A stretch of 64,000 bases of DNA from Patellaria atrata CBS 101060 (lineage: Eukaryota > Ascomycota > Dothideomycetes > Patellariales > Patellariaceae): positions 677,908-741,907 of the forward strand of contig MU006096.1 of assembly GCA_010093705.1 (NCBI GenBank). Reading direction: 5' to 3'. The notes under the pieces are model-generated. The model worked only from the letters and a program-made list of their open reading frames with translations, searched no databases and had not been told where the DNA came from. Below, piece by piece: positions 32,346-44,378 of this stretch (position 1 is its first letter; every line of letters starts with the position of its first letter). A program made the translations under genes and the position numbers.

Positions 32346-35194
32346 ATGCAAACCATCGGCAAATCGTCTGGAGAGTGCCTCTTCTGTGCCCTAGTACGAT
32401 CATGTCGCCCTCGACCTCTAGCGACGAGGGTCTCGTCCAAGAGAGCCCGCATTTCAGATTATAGGAATATAATCTCTCCTGTTCGCATTCGTAAACATTT
32501 TTTTGAGGGCAAGGTTTGATTTCCAGTTCCTATCTCTTTAGACTATTGCTAACTACATTATAAAGACCAGGGATGGAGCCTCGAATGCATTTGAGTCCAC
32601 GCGAAATACAGGCTCCCCAAATTTCAAAATAAAGAGTTTCAATCATGACGAATTCCGGTACACGAGCCGTATGAAACCAGAAGACTTCAAGAATCTCATC
32701 ATCGAACAACTGAGTAAATTAAGAAACGAACTATATGACCCTAAAGTTCTGGAGGGTATAGAACTCAGCAAGTCCAGTTTCGAAAAGAAGTATGCACAAT
32801 ACTGCCGACACGTTGTCGACGGCGTTTCCATCTCTAGGAGCGAGCTCGCATTCTCCCTCCGTGGCGTGTATGGCCGGAAGAACGTCTTTGGTCTATACGA
32901 GCAGCTCAAGTACAATTTCTACGATTTCCTTACGGGAACTAGCTTTACCAAAACCGACATCCAAAATCAGAAAGCGTTGGCAGATCTTCGATACCCCAGC
33001 GAATGGTATCCCACGACTCGCAGGCTTCAAAGGACGCTTCATCTCCACGTAGGACCCACAAATTCGGGGAAGACGTATCATGCCCTTCGGCGATTGGAGG
33101 CGGCCGATTCTGGAATATATGCTGGTCCACTACGACTTCTAGCTCACGAGGTCTTTACGCGGCTCAATGCTAGTGGGAAGAGATGTGGATTGGTGACAGG
33201 AGAAGAGAGGAGGTATCCCGATGGCGATGCAGACAACCTTCTCAAGATGTTTAGTTGTACGGTCGAGATGGCCCCTGCCAACTTGCACTGTGAAGTCGCA
33301 GTCATTGACGAGATCCAAATGATAAATTCGGAAGATCGTGGATGGGCTTGGACACAGGCGCTGATGGGACTATTGGCTAAGGAGATTCACCTCTGCGGAG
33401 AAGAGCGCATCGTACCGTTGATCGAGGAAATAGCAGCATCCATGGGGGAAAAACTGGAGGTACACAGATATAAACGCTTGAGTCCCTTACAGATGGAAAG
33501 TCGAAGCCTCGGGGGAAACTTGAATAAACTTCGGAAAGGTGACTGCATCGTGTCGTTTACGGTTGTGGGTATTCATGCGCTCAAACGTGAAATTGAGAAG
33601 AAAACAGGGAAAAGAGTAGCGGTCGTGTATGGTACCCTTCCTCCTCTGACACGCGCCCAGCAAGCTGCCTTATTCAATGATCAGGATAACGACTACGACT
33701 TTCTAGTGGCAAGTGATGCGATTGGTATGGGGTTGAATTTGTAAGTTTTCTATTTTGAAGGTGGGAATTACGACTGATCGAATTATTAGGAGCATCCGGA
33801 GAATCATCTTCGAAACCGTCTGGAAATTCAACGGCGTCGAAAAGACCGCCTTACCCATCCACGAAATCAAGCAAATCGCCGGACGAGCAGGCCGCTACCG
33901 CACCGCCCAGCAATCTATCCAAGAGAAGTCCCAGAAGACAGGTGACGGGGAGACCACCATCGCAGAGGATGCCCAAACGTCTGAACCCGCCCCAAACGTC
34001 GGGCTCGTCACAACTCTTGAACAGATCGACTTCCCCCTCGTCGAGCATGCCCTCCGCTCCGAAGGCGATCCCATCATGACCGCAGGCTTGTTTCCCCCAC
34101 AACATGTTGTCGAGCGCTTCGCATCCTATTTCCGTCCCGGGACACCCTTCTCCTACATCATGCTCCGCTTACACGAGATCTCCCAAGTACACCAGCGCTT
34201 CCACCTCTGCCGCTTACGGGACGTCATTGCCATTGCAGACGCTATCCAGCCGGTCCGCAAACTGACGATTGCAGATAGGTATCTGGTCACCGCCGCACCG
34301 GTCAGGGTCAAGGACCAGTATGGACGGCAACTCATCAACGCGCTGGCGAAGTGTATCGGCGAGCAAGGCGACGGCGACCTCCTCTCGATCAAAGAAATCG
34401 AACTCGAGATCCTAGACCAGGAGATTACAGGCACGAAAGCCCAACTCGCGGCCCTCTCCCGCCTCCATCAAGCGCTATCCCTCTACCTCTGGCTCAGCTA
34501 CCGCTTCTCTGGCGTCTTCGTTAGCAGGGAACTCGCCTTCCACGCTAAGGACCTCTGCGAGAAGGCCATCGAGACTTGTCTCAGCCAGTTCACGTTCACG
34601 ACGAGGCAGCGGCTCATGATCGCGGAGAAGAGGAAACGAAGGATGTTGGAGGATCTGGCGCAGCCGACGGAGGCCAAGGATATGGATCGGGGTGATATTG
34701 CTGCTGGTGAGGAGTTTGAGGAGACCCCGATCAGTGATGGTGAGGAGGAGGGGGAGGAGTTTGAGGGGACCCCGATCAGTGATGGTGAGGAGGAGGGGGA
34801 GGAGTTTGATCTCGAGCTTGAGGGTGTCGTGGGCGCGCAGCAAAGACGACAACGTCAGGAAGGAGGAGTTGAGGACCTTGATTTCGACCTCGACGCTGAT
34901 CCTAACATCCCTCGTCTCCAACATAGTCCTTTACAGCACCTCACGGAGCAATACACGCAAGATAACTCCAGGGAAGACGCCGAGGCCCGAAACTTTGATG
35001 CCGAGTCCAACGTATCTTCTGCCGATAGCAGAAGCGAGCGGGCTAACTCCGAATGCAAAGGTCCGCTCTGGGGAACTCATGTAGACCAGGGAGAATTGCA
35101 GAAGGGCGACAGCTCGAATCCAGAAAGCTCGGATGCAGTCCTGCCGCCGTCTGTCGAGGAGCCGAGGAGAGAGTCTAAGTATGGGATATGCTAA
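32346..35194 (+). CDS. SUV3: Mitochondrial ATP-dependent RNA helicase Suv3
   Basis: Helicase of the mitochondrial RNA degradosome, working with the Dss1-type exonuclease. Exons 32346-32513, 32566-33740 and 33790-35194 give 915 residues. Exon 1 encodes an Arg/Ser-rich presequence (MQTIGKSSGECLFCALVRSC), fitting import. Walker A reads GPTNSGKT at 219-226, then EVAVIDEIQM near 303 (DEIQ box), DNDYDFLVASDAIGMGLNL, and QIAGRAGRY of the C-terminal RecA lobe, followed by the SUV3 C-terminal domain. For intron 1 the phase-compatible acceptor AAAG at 32565 follows a GCTAAC branch; this start is well supported but less sure than the rest. The tail (about residue 755 on) is a long acidic disordered region with a 15-residue unit, GEEFEGTPISDGEEE, repeated. 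Confidence 0.92.
34706..34808 (+). repeat. In-frame 45-bp tandem repeat inside SUV3
   Basis: The unit beginning GAGGAGTTTGAGG and containing CCCCGATCAGTGATGG recurs about 2.3 times with a 45-bp period, nearly identical between copies. It encodes an acidic 15-residue unit. The near identity points to recent expansion; length may vary between strains. Confidence 0.85.
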
Positions 35195-35648
35195 CGGGAT
35201 TAGATACTGTACCACCACCGTAGGGGAGACTGTGAGACTTTTGAAACGTACTGCAGTACGATATCGGCGTTGTGATCTTTGCATTCGTGGGGTATGGAGC
35301 ATGGACAGATGTCTGGATGGACGTACTTGTAAGTATTCAGATAGGGTAGAAGGCATACCGCGTTTCGGCCTGTGCTGTTTTGTACGTGTAGAAATGTGTA
35401 GGATAGGTTATTGTACGGGAAGGTGTAGGTGTATGTACGAATAGGTCATCTCACTCTCCCCCCATCGTGTCTGAGCCAAAACCCCGCCGATACTAACAAT
35501 GCTTCTTCACACCCACCGACTCCAAATCACGTAGACGTCCGCCATGTATCCCTTACGGTAACCCAACCCAACCCAACCCGAACGCCGAACCCCAAATCCA
35601 TCATTCATAGCCCATCATCCGGAAGGGTAACCATCCATCATCCCAACC
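35195..35648. other. Convergent spacer SUV3 / glucoamylase
   Basis: These 454 bp lie between two 3' ends. The part near 35565-35640 is C/A-rich (CCCAACCCAACCCGAAC), non-coding. No gene or RNA is seen. Confidence 0.4.
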
Positions 35649-37290
35649 CTAACGCCCCCTCCTCGCCCTCCCCACCATGACAAAAGCCCCATAACTCCAC
35701 GTCAAATCCCTCGCCCCCCTCCCCTCCCCCGTGACCCTCCCAAACTGCTCACCCATCCCGCCCCTTCTCCCCGTATACCTCCCCACCGTGCGCACAAACG
35801 CATCCCCCGCCCCTCTCAACGCGCTCACCGCAGCTTCAAACACCGGTGTCCCGGCCTCGTACGTCCCCTCCAACTCCGACCCCGTGGAATTCAGCAAATG
35901 GCTCCAAAACGGGGCCGACAGTGGGGATATATGAAGAGAGTTCGTGGTGGTTAGATAGGAGGCGGTCCGATATAAAATCTCGGCGGCGGCGGCCGTGCAC
36001 AGGAACCACGGATTTCCCCCGTCGGGCGCGGTGGCGTAGCCTGTGTACCGGTCCTCCGGGTAGCGGCCTAGCGCCACGCCGGCAAGTATGTCCGGATTCT
36101 CTGTTTCAGCACCCGTGTCTGGGTCCGAGTTGATGGGAAACCGGGCGCGCTGGTCGCGGATGAAGGCTAGGAGTGTGAGGAGGACTTCGGGGGCGTGGGG
36201 CGGGTAGGGAGATGGAGACCGGGTGGGGGATTTGGACGTCCCGTGGAGAGCGCCGAGGAGGATTGCGCAGTCCAGGCCGCTGCGCGAGGGGGCGTCGAGG
36301 GTTTCGATGAGGTGGTGTTTCTGCGGGGACCAGAAAGAGGGGAGGAGGGTCGCTTGTATGGAGTGTGCTTGGAGGGTGTACCAGGCCGCTGCGCCGGGGT
36401 CGCCGAAAGCGGCTGCGAGGGCGGCGCCTTCAGTTAGGGCGCGGTGTTGGACCATGGCGGTGAAGAAATGGAGGCCGGGGAGTTCCTCCCAGAGGTCGAA
36501 GCCCGGGTAGCGCCAGTTGTGGGAGGTGTATTCGAGATCGGCTTTGATTGTGCTGTCGACGGGGAGGACGGGGTTGTAGAGGGGTTTGAAAAATTTGTCT
36601 CGCTCGTTGCTGGCCCATAGTGAAGGATGGGATGCGTTGTAGGCTCGCACGAAGGCCATCAGTGCTAGTGCTCTTAGGGCTGGTCCGTCTCTTTGGGGTC
36701 TCCCCCAGTTGCCGTTGAATGCAGATCCGTTCGCGTGGAATTTCGGCTCTCCAAGGCCGGAGAGGTCATCGTATCTTCCGGATATGTTATCTACGTGTTG
36801 AATCTTTGCTTGGAGATCTGCATAATCCTGTACAATTCTGAGAAGCTTTGATGAGAGGTCATCGTAAGGGTCCTCGGCGTATAATTCAACCAGTGTGGAA
36901 ATGGTGATAGCAGCGTCACGTACCCCTGGTCAGTCATAGAGAATTAGTTTCCGACGTTGAAGAGTAATTCCATAGAGCCATCTTACATTGATAGTAGTAG
37001 TCGGGATGCTCTCTTGAGGGACTCGCTATGACTGAACCTGGCGCTGCATCTGCTACATTCTTGCCATTTGGAGCTATATTTGCTAGCAGCCTATCAAGAG
37101 CAATTTCCTCCTCATCTTGAATCCAATCATCTAAGGATTGCTGAAATCTAGATGAGGGACTGGGGATGGTCGGTTCTTGAAGTAAGAGTAGCTGTCTCTG
37201 CTCTTGAGAATCTGCAATCGGAAGAACAGATTCGGCAAGAGCATAGAGTACAGCGTAAGCAATGAGAATGAAGGGCACAATGAAGACCAT
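35649..37290 (-). CDS. Glucoamylase, glycoside hydrolase family 15
   Basis: Secreted exo-enzyme releasing glucose from starch and related glucans. Minus-strand exons 37290-36987 and 36925-35649 (61-nt intron, GTAAGA donor) give 526 residues. A signal peptide is plain (MVFIVPFILIAYAVLYALAES). The (alpha/alpha)6 catalytic domain starts at SLDDWIQDEEEIALDRLL; DYYYQWVRDAAITI spans the splice. The block GLGEPKFHANGSAF then GRPQRDGPALRA and GFDLWEEL carry the substrate pocket and the general acid Glu. GEGRGARDLTWSYGAF near the end carries the general base Glu (about 502). The protein stops right after the catalytic domain: there is no linker and no CBM20 starch-binding domain, unlike the classic Aspergillus enzyme. 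The 3' half is markedly GC-richer than the 5' end. Confidence 0.93.
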
Positions 37291-39801
37291 GATTAAAGAA
37301 AGTATATATCGACCAGTCGAGGTCTTTATCGTCTATTGTTTATGATTTGTATAGGTGAAGGCGGACAGGTTACGTAAACTTCAGAGTGCAGAAAGACTCT
37401 GAAGGAAATAGAGGAACTACATGAGTGAGGAAAGAAGGAAAGAAAGTACAGGTAAGAGCGAGTCACACGATGATATATTTGTAGAGAAAATGTGCCACGA
37501 TCAAGGACGTAGCCTATGGGAATACGACGTGTTATACTCAGACCAGTCAGCGAGAGTCAGTCAGCATACAACTACGTGGATACGGACGTCAACGGATAAT
37601 AAGCGTCCTTTCATGTATCATAATATGCCTCGCGTCGGCGACAAAGGATGTAAAGAGCACATGGTACATCTTTGGCTTGTACGGTGCACGTCACAGAATG
37701 TGGGAGTCTTTCTGTATTACATAGGTACTCATAAAGGCCGCGGAGACCGGAGTGTGCGGGGAAGTGCTTTGACATACAGTATCGCTTGCTGTACGAGTCC
37801 TGTACTGTACATTCCGTAGACCAATTTTGTCTTGGTGTACGGAAAAAAGAGGCTTGAGAATATCTTGCTGAGTGCGGGTGGTTATTGATGTGCAAAAGAA
37901 CAGGTGGTCGTCTAAACGAAGATTTGGAGTCGTGTGACAGGAAAGCTTCCCTTTAGCTTCCCGGTTTAAACAGTTCCTGCATCAACGCCAGCAGCAGATC
38001 GGCTGGATTAAGTACCGTATACTTCAGGAGGGTTAGTATAGTCGAGGAGCCATAGAGTAGATGGTCCTAAGTCTGTTGAGGTAATCGACATGCGAAGGTA
38101 TCTGTACAGAACAACAACCTTCACTGGACTGGTGATATCAAAGACCACTTTATAACCTCTCCGTGATGAAAAGAGGTGATTCCAAAAGTTTGCACACAAT
38201 TCGTAATGAGCATGCTCAAGCGACCGAGAATCACAGTTCTGTTCACACTCTGAATACGCTCTATTTCAACCAACTACATACACCAGGAAATAAAACCCCG
38301 GCAATATGTGACGTCTGATGCAAGATTTTATACCTATCTGGAAACCACTCCGGCGTCACATAGTACAAACATGCTGTGGGCCCTTTTGAGGCAACCCGAG
38401 AAATCGTACCTAGATTGTACTCCGCTAGCGTCCAAGTATCATCTTCGCGCGGATCGTGGTTGGCGTCCCCTCTGCGGATGTCTACCGAACAAGTGATGGG
38501 AAACGTCCTAATTCCGTAGTATAGGCCAACCTTTGCTGACTGTACGCTTAAGTTATACGTATGGTTGTGCGTTATTCGTACCTTTTCAATGGCTTTTGTA
38601 CATGGTTCGAAACCACGGTGGGAGTGTCCCCACTGTACGTAAATTTATAACGAAGGTCCTACATGACTGAGAAACCTTTCCGGAATTTTGACCTTTCCTG
38701 TACTGTATGGTAAGGCAAGCAACCAGCATGAGAGTGACCGTGTATTATGCCAGGATTGCGACATTGGCGGAAGATCAATGCCAGATGCTCTGTTTCGAGA
38801 TGAGGGATGGATTCTAGGATAGTATTCATCGTTTTTTCACAGCTTTGTCTGGCCATTCCCAGCTTGGACAGGCCGCTTCGGCTCGTAAATGTACCCATGC
38901 GCTATGGGACTTTGCCCTCGAGATGCATCGGGAGGAAGCGGGAATGGAGGTCTTCGAAATGAATCTGTGAAAAATACTGGGTGTCTTGTGGAGCTATCTT
39001 GCTGTATTATTGTCTTCGGTATATGTCCGAATGCCGGACAGGATTGTAGAGGGCTCAAAGTGTGAGATGGTAGTACGAAGGGTGGCATCTCTTCAACCTG
39101 GCTCCTCGGTTTCATGGTGGGATCCGTACGGGACAAACTTGTTCCTGATACCTGAGTATAAGTAGTACGGATTTGCTGACGGCTAGCAGGAGATGGATGA
39201 GGTTGTGGAGGATGCTGTATCGCTCAGTTGTTAGAACAAAGGTTACAACGATATGTGGTGGTGGCTCACCCTTGGCCTTGTCGGTTGAAGAATAGAGAGC
39301 ATCGTGAAAGACTCTTTGAGAGGTTACTCCGTATCTATAACTGTTAGGTTAGTTGTAGTTGTGAAGATTGTCGTCTTTTGTCTGTCATTTGTGATCTGCC
39401 GACTGGTCACGTCACCGTTGGACCTCGGCTAGTTTCGAAGTGAATAACAGTACGGAGTAGTTCTGTTTCCCATATTTAGGAAACTCCTCGTGTTATTGGA
39501 TGTTTGGGCTAAGGACATTTGAATAATCACGTAAACAGGATTATAGTTCGCACGATATGAGGTAATATCAGATAACTTAGGGTGAAGCATAGGATCGGTC
39601 GGGGAGTCTCGTCCATCTCCGGATGTAAGCTATACGGCATACAATGCGGCACAGAAGCGCAGAAAATTGGATGACTAAGGTATAGTAGGTAGTTAAGTTA
39701 GTTAAGTTAAGTTAACTTTACTCTCGTCTCACGTCCAAAAAATAAATCATACTTTGGTGTTAAGATGGAATGAAAGATCAATCGTAACATGCATTACAGA
39801 T
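37291..39801. other. Gene-free stretch of 2.5 kb
   Basis: The region lies between the glucoamylase start and the ABC ATPase start. Only small frames occur. Two overlapping minus-strand frames at 38659-39136 (Pro-rich, ending PPFPLPPDASRG then EPKRP) were considered but have no family likeness. A short GTTAAGTTA-type tandem repeat lies at 39691-39717. Words of the TGTACNGTACA type appear near 37800 and 38700. Confidence 0.35.
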
Positions 39802-41862
39802 ATGCGAAGGACCTTACCACCACTTGAGTCACTGACGACCAAAGTGACCAAACCCTTCCTGGAAGGGAAGCCTCCTCTCATCAGTATACGAAATGCAATC
39901 TTCTACCGTCAACATCCAGGAACGTCAAAACCTCCAGACCAGGATGCGCCTGAAAACCCACGACTATTCCCGCACTTAGAATTCACTCTTCCATCTTTCT
40001 CGAAACGTTCTGAACACTGGGCTATAGTGAGCCCCTCGTCTGTAGTCCGGACAACTTTTCTCCGGACCCTTCGCGGTGAAAACCTTGCCTTCCCCCCTAC
40101 ATCTCGATCATATCCGTACCTAGCAACAAAGGAAATCAAAGAAAAAGATCCATCGCTTCAATTCCCCGCAAATGCGATCCAATATGTTGGTTTTGACGCG
40201 GAAAGGTCAGGCTTGGGTGGGAATAATTTGCAAGGAGCATACCTAAGCGCACGATACGAAAGTAGACGAGAAGAGACGGATTTCACGCTATCAGACTACC
40301 TTAGAGGAAATACGGAGCTTAATGCCGCTGAAAACCTGACGTATCGCCCTCCCTCAGACCTATTGGAAAGAATCATACAAGACCTCAAGCTCCAAGATTT
40401 GCTGGGTATGCCAGTATCTAATCTGAGCAATGGTCAAACAAGGAGAGCGAGAATTGCAAAAGCTCTTTTAAGCAGACCCGAGCTTCTGCTATTAGATGGT
40501 CCTTTTAGTATGTGTATCCTGAATATGTTTTTCCACTCAACGACTGACATGTGTATGATTAGTGGGTCTCGATCCTCTTACTGCTCATTATCTCTCCGAG
40601 CTTCTTAACGGACTAGCCAAGAAGAGTGATCCTCGTTTGATCCTTTCCTGTAGACCTCAAGATGACCTTCCTGAATGGATAACTCACGTCATCTATGTTG
40701 ACGAGAAATTTTGGGTCACAACCTTAGGTGGGAAAGGAGTGGTGTTGGCAAATGTGCGTAAAGAAATTTCAAATGCAGGAAGACTGGAACAATCCCGGGA
40801 AGCGATTAACAGTGCTGAAACCACCCTCGGTAAGGAAGAGGAGCATTCCATAGGAGAGCCAGTAATCGAAATGGAAGGTGTACAAGTTAAATACGGTGAG
40901 CGATGTATCCTTGGAGACTGGACACAGAAAGATGGTAAAGAAGGATTATGGTGGAACGTCAGACAGGGTGAAAGATGGGGTATTTTCGGACCGAACGGTA
41001 ATGTTTAGTATGATATAAATCATACGAAGATGTACTAAATCTTTTCACAGGGTCAGGTAAGACCACGTTGCTCTCATTAATCACCTCAGATCATCCTCAG
41101 ACATACTCAGCCCCGGTCAAATTGTTCCAACGTTCAAGGCTACCGTCCGCCGGCAAACCCGGAATCTCCATCTTTGACCTACAATCCCGAATGGGCCATT
41201 CCTCCCCCGAAGTTCACACGTTCTTCCCCAAGAACATTAGTGTTCGACGTACTCTAGAGAGTGCATGGGCAGATGCCCCCCTAGCCAAACCAATGCTTAA
41301 TTACGAGGCGGATACTCACGTGAATGCGTATCTGAAATACTTCCGCGATGAACTTGATCCAAGACCGCCACCCCAGAGAAAGGGACGGTACGCATGGAAG
41401 GTACCGAAGGATGAGCGATTAAATCAGTTCGACTGGGCCGACGAAACGAATTTTGGAGAATTAAACTTTTCGGCGCAGCGGGTCGCCCTATTTCTTCGAG
41501 CCATCATCCGTAAACCAGATTTAGTGATTTTAGACGAGGCATTCAGCGGAATGGACAGCATAGCACGGGATAAGTGTATGCTATTCCTTGAATATGGGGA
41601 GAGTTTGAAAGTGAAGCGCATAAGACGCGCGTATTACATCGTACCCAATGATGGTACTGAAGACCCAGTGATAGTTAGTGGGCTTGAGGATAGACAAGCC
41701 TTGATTCTTATCAGTCACAGCCAACACGAGGTACCTGGATGTGTGAGAGAGTACATATGTCTTCCTGAACCGGGAGAGAGGTCACTTCCGAGAGTAGGAA
41801 AGCTCGATGGTCCCATTTCCAAGGACCCCAGACGATGGAAAGAGATATGGGGGAACGTGTAA
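39802..41862 (+). CDS. Soluble double ABC ATPase, ModF/YDR061W-like
   Basis: Two ABC nucleotide-binding domains without membrane segments, like E. coli ModF and yeast YDR061W, whose role is not settled. Exons 39802-40507, 40563-40997 and 41051-41862 give 650 residues. The second domain has an intact Walker A GPNGSGKT (378-385, split by intron 2) and Walker B LVILDEAFSGMD, with a weak signature NFSAQ. The first domain has signature LSNGQ but its Walker A position reads SPSSVVRTT, lacking the Gly-Lys, and Walker B reads LLLLDGPFMGLD, with Gly in place of the catalytic Glu. It therefore probably does not hydrolyse ATP. I used the first ATG in frame (39802). Location is uncertain: no clear presequence or signal is visible. 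Confidence 0.87.
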
Positions 41863-42043
41863 CACTTCTACTGAAATGCGGATTTGGATCGAACTGTACA
41901 CTTTGACTGAACTGTACAGAATATCCATATATATACGAATATCTGAACCGTACATAGTAGAAAATGGTTCTAGGGAGATGGATAGATTTTGATAGAGTAA
42001 AGGGTTTGGTTAGTGCGAAGTTGAGCTCCTGAATATAAATAAA

Positions 42044-42603
42044 GGGGACTGTTATTTTGACACCCCTCTTAACTACATCGACATTGCCCCTAAAAAGGGA
42101 AGGAGGCTAACCCAAAGTGGCAGTCTGACCTTTCCCGTCGCTATGTAAGGGCGTGTAAAGCCAAGATCTAACTAATAGCACCAATATCTAAACGTTAGTA
42201 TAGCTAAGGTTAGGTATACTATTAAAAGATACTAGCTAAATTAAGATCGTATCTGAGCACGAATTGAAGCTGAGTCTGATGCCGGTATCTGAGCATGTGT
42301 TTAAGCTGAATCTTGAGCTTGAATCTGAAGACGTATCTGAAGACGTATCTGAAGACAAATCTGAAGACAAATCTGAGCACGAATCTGAGCTACCGCCATA
42401 GAATTGAGGTGAAGCGTTGAAAACTGTAATAAAACGGAAGGGGACACCCCACTAGAGGGTAAGTGTGTAAGGTAAGTGTGTAAGGTATACTTTACTTAAC
42501 TACCTTTTTAGGTTAGTCTCTTTTCCTTTTTGGAGTTGGGTGTCAATGTAGTAAGGGAGGGGCGTTAACGTATAAAATGGGGGGTGTCAAAATAACAGTC
42601 TCC
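42044..42603. mobile_element. MITE-type DNA transposon with TIRs and 8-bp target duplication
   Basis: A 560-bp non-coding element. The terminal inverted repeats are 23 bp (42044-42066 and 42581-42603), starting GGGGACTGTTATTTTGAC, with one mismatch; subterminal sequences also pair loosely for about 100 bp. It is flanked on both sides by TAAATAAA (42036-42043 and 42604-42611), an exact 8-bp duplication. The size of the duplication suggests the hAT superfamily, though the flank is AT-rich, so chance cannot be excluded. The interior is AT-rich with a 15-bp GAAGACGTATCT-type tandem run near 42320-42390. No transposase is encoded. A degraded relative lies at 14676-15116. Confidence 0.75.
42320..42395. 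repeat. Short tandem repeat inside the MITE
   Basis: The words GTATCTGAAGAC and AAATCTGAAGAC/GAGCAC repeat with a 12-15-bp period about five times. It lies within the element's interior and is not coding. Confidence 0.6.
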
Positions 42604-42805
42604 TAAATAAATATATCAAACAACCTTCAAACAAAACTTAACTGCTTATTCGACAAATATCGTTGCACCCAAAAATTATTAACAAAGGAATGCAAATCTC
42701 GCGCAAACTCCTACAAAACCCCCCCACCCCCACGAAAAATGCTCCCAATCCCCCATCCACTCACACTCAACCTCAAAACGCCCTACACCCACACAAACGA
42801 CAACA

Positions 42806-44378
42806 ATGTCCCTCCCCGGCCTCACCCTCCCCGGCCTCACCCTCACCTCCACCCCTCTTTCAGACCCAACACCGACCGCGACCCCGCCGCGCATCCACGA
42901 CCTCAAAGAGGGCACCGAATACCGCTTCGAAGTGCCGTTCACGCCGCGCGCGCAGCTCAGGCTTAAGCTCACCGCGGGCACGGCCGAGCTCTTCGGCACC
43001 GAGCTCGCGCTCAAGCAGACCTACTCCTTCGGCGCCGGGGCTAAGGGCGCCGTCTACACGTGGCATGGCGGGCGGCTGGAGGTCCAGGGGGAGGCGGACG
43101 AGTATGTGGCGGAGGAGACGCCGATGAGCGTGTATGCGAACGTGCATTTTGCGCTCGAGGGGATGCGGGGGAAGAGTGGAGGGGATACGGGACCGAGGGT
43201 TTTGGTCATCGGACCGCACGATTCGGGGAAGTCGAGCGTCGTGAGGATTTTGACGGCGTATGCGGTTAAGGCGGGGCGGCTGCCGGTCGTGGTCAATCTG
43301 GATCCGAGACAGGGCGTGCTGAGTGTGCCGGGGAGTTTGACAGCGACGGGGTTTGGTGGTTTACTTGATGTGGAGGAGGGCTGGGGGTGTAGTCCTATTT
43401 CGGGTCCGCTGGGTTTGCCGGTTAAGATGCCGTTGGTTTATCATTATGGGCAGGCGAGCTCGGAGGATAATCCGAAGTATTTCAAACCATTGGTTTCGAG
43501 GTTGGCGCTTGCGGTGACGAGTCGTTGGGAAGGTGAGGGGGGTGGCATGGTGGGTGATGCGGAGGCTAAGAGCAGTGGGTGTGTGATTGATACGGATGGT
43601 GGGATGAGTACGGGAAAAGGAGGCTATGAGAACATTGCGCATATCGTCTCTGAGTTTTCTGGTACGTATATATCATTGTGTAGAGCAAGAATCTTTACCT
43701 CTCCCATTACCCATCCCCTTTCCTCCAAGGACAAAACCCTTAGCTAACCCTTCCGTAGTCAACGTCCTCCTTGTCCTCGGCTCCGAGCGCCTCTACAGCG
43801 ACATGACCCGCCGCTTTTCCCCAACCCCCTCCGACTCTACCGACCCCGTCCACGTAATCAAGCTCCCTAAATCCGGCGGCTGCGTCCAGCGCGACGAGAC
43901 GTACATGAAGACACTGCGGCACCACCAAATCCGCGCGTACTTCTTCGGCCACGGCAACACTACGCTATCCCCCTACACGCAAATGGTCGACTTCGCCTCT
44001 CTCTCCATCTTCCGCATCCCAGCCTCGACCTCGACCACCACCTCCTCCTCCTACGACCCCGGCGCCGACGACGACTCCGACGACATATACGCTCTCCCTC
44101 CCAGCTTGTCGAAGAACACGAAACCACGGAGTAGGATCTTGGAGCCTGTTGAGGTCGGCTTGGGCATGCAGAATGCGATTCTGGCGGTCACAACGGCGGA
44201 TCCGGGGGAGAGCCATGAGGCGATTAGGGACGCGAGTGTATTAGGTTACGTGTATGTGGCGGATGTGGACGAGAGTAAGAAGAAGGTCAAGCTGTTGACG
44301 CCGGAGACGGGGCGGGTACCGGCGAGGGCGATTGTGTGGGGAGGTTGGCCCGAAGGGGTGGGAGATTTGGTTGGGTAG
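42806..44378 (+). CDS. CLP1: mRNA cleavage and polyadenylation factor Clp1
   Basis: Subunit of cleavage factor IA in pre-mRNA 3'-end formation; partner of Pcf11 in the nucleus. Exons 42806-43661 and 43759-44378 (97-nt intron, GTACGT donor, GCTAAC branch) give 491 residues. The N-terminal beta-domain (EGTEYRFEVPFTPRAQLRLKL, AELFGTELAL) is followed by the P-loop GPHDSGKSS at about 136-144 and NLDPRQGVLSVPGSL, typical of the Clp1/polynucleotide-kinase fold. The C-terminal part has VNVLLVLGSERLYSDM and KLPKSGGCVQRD. The very start repeats LPGLTLPGLTL. An Asp/Ser-rich loop (about residues 385-410) is an insert. The coding sequence is GC-rich with long C-runs at the start. It starts about 200 bp from the MITE end, so the promoter probably includes or abuts the element. 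Confidence 0.94.

Noticed and set aside
32270-32464. 64-codon frame upstream of SUV3
   Set aside because: It overlaps SUV3 exon 1 in another frame; the SUV3 frame gives a convincing mitochondrial presequence.
38595-38625. tRNA B box-like GGTTCGAAACC
   Set aside because: No A box at a suitable distance and no acceptor stem pairing.
38659-39136. Two overlapping minus-strand frames, Pro-rich
   Set aside because: Short, in different frames, without family likeness or clear splice signals joining them.
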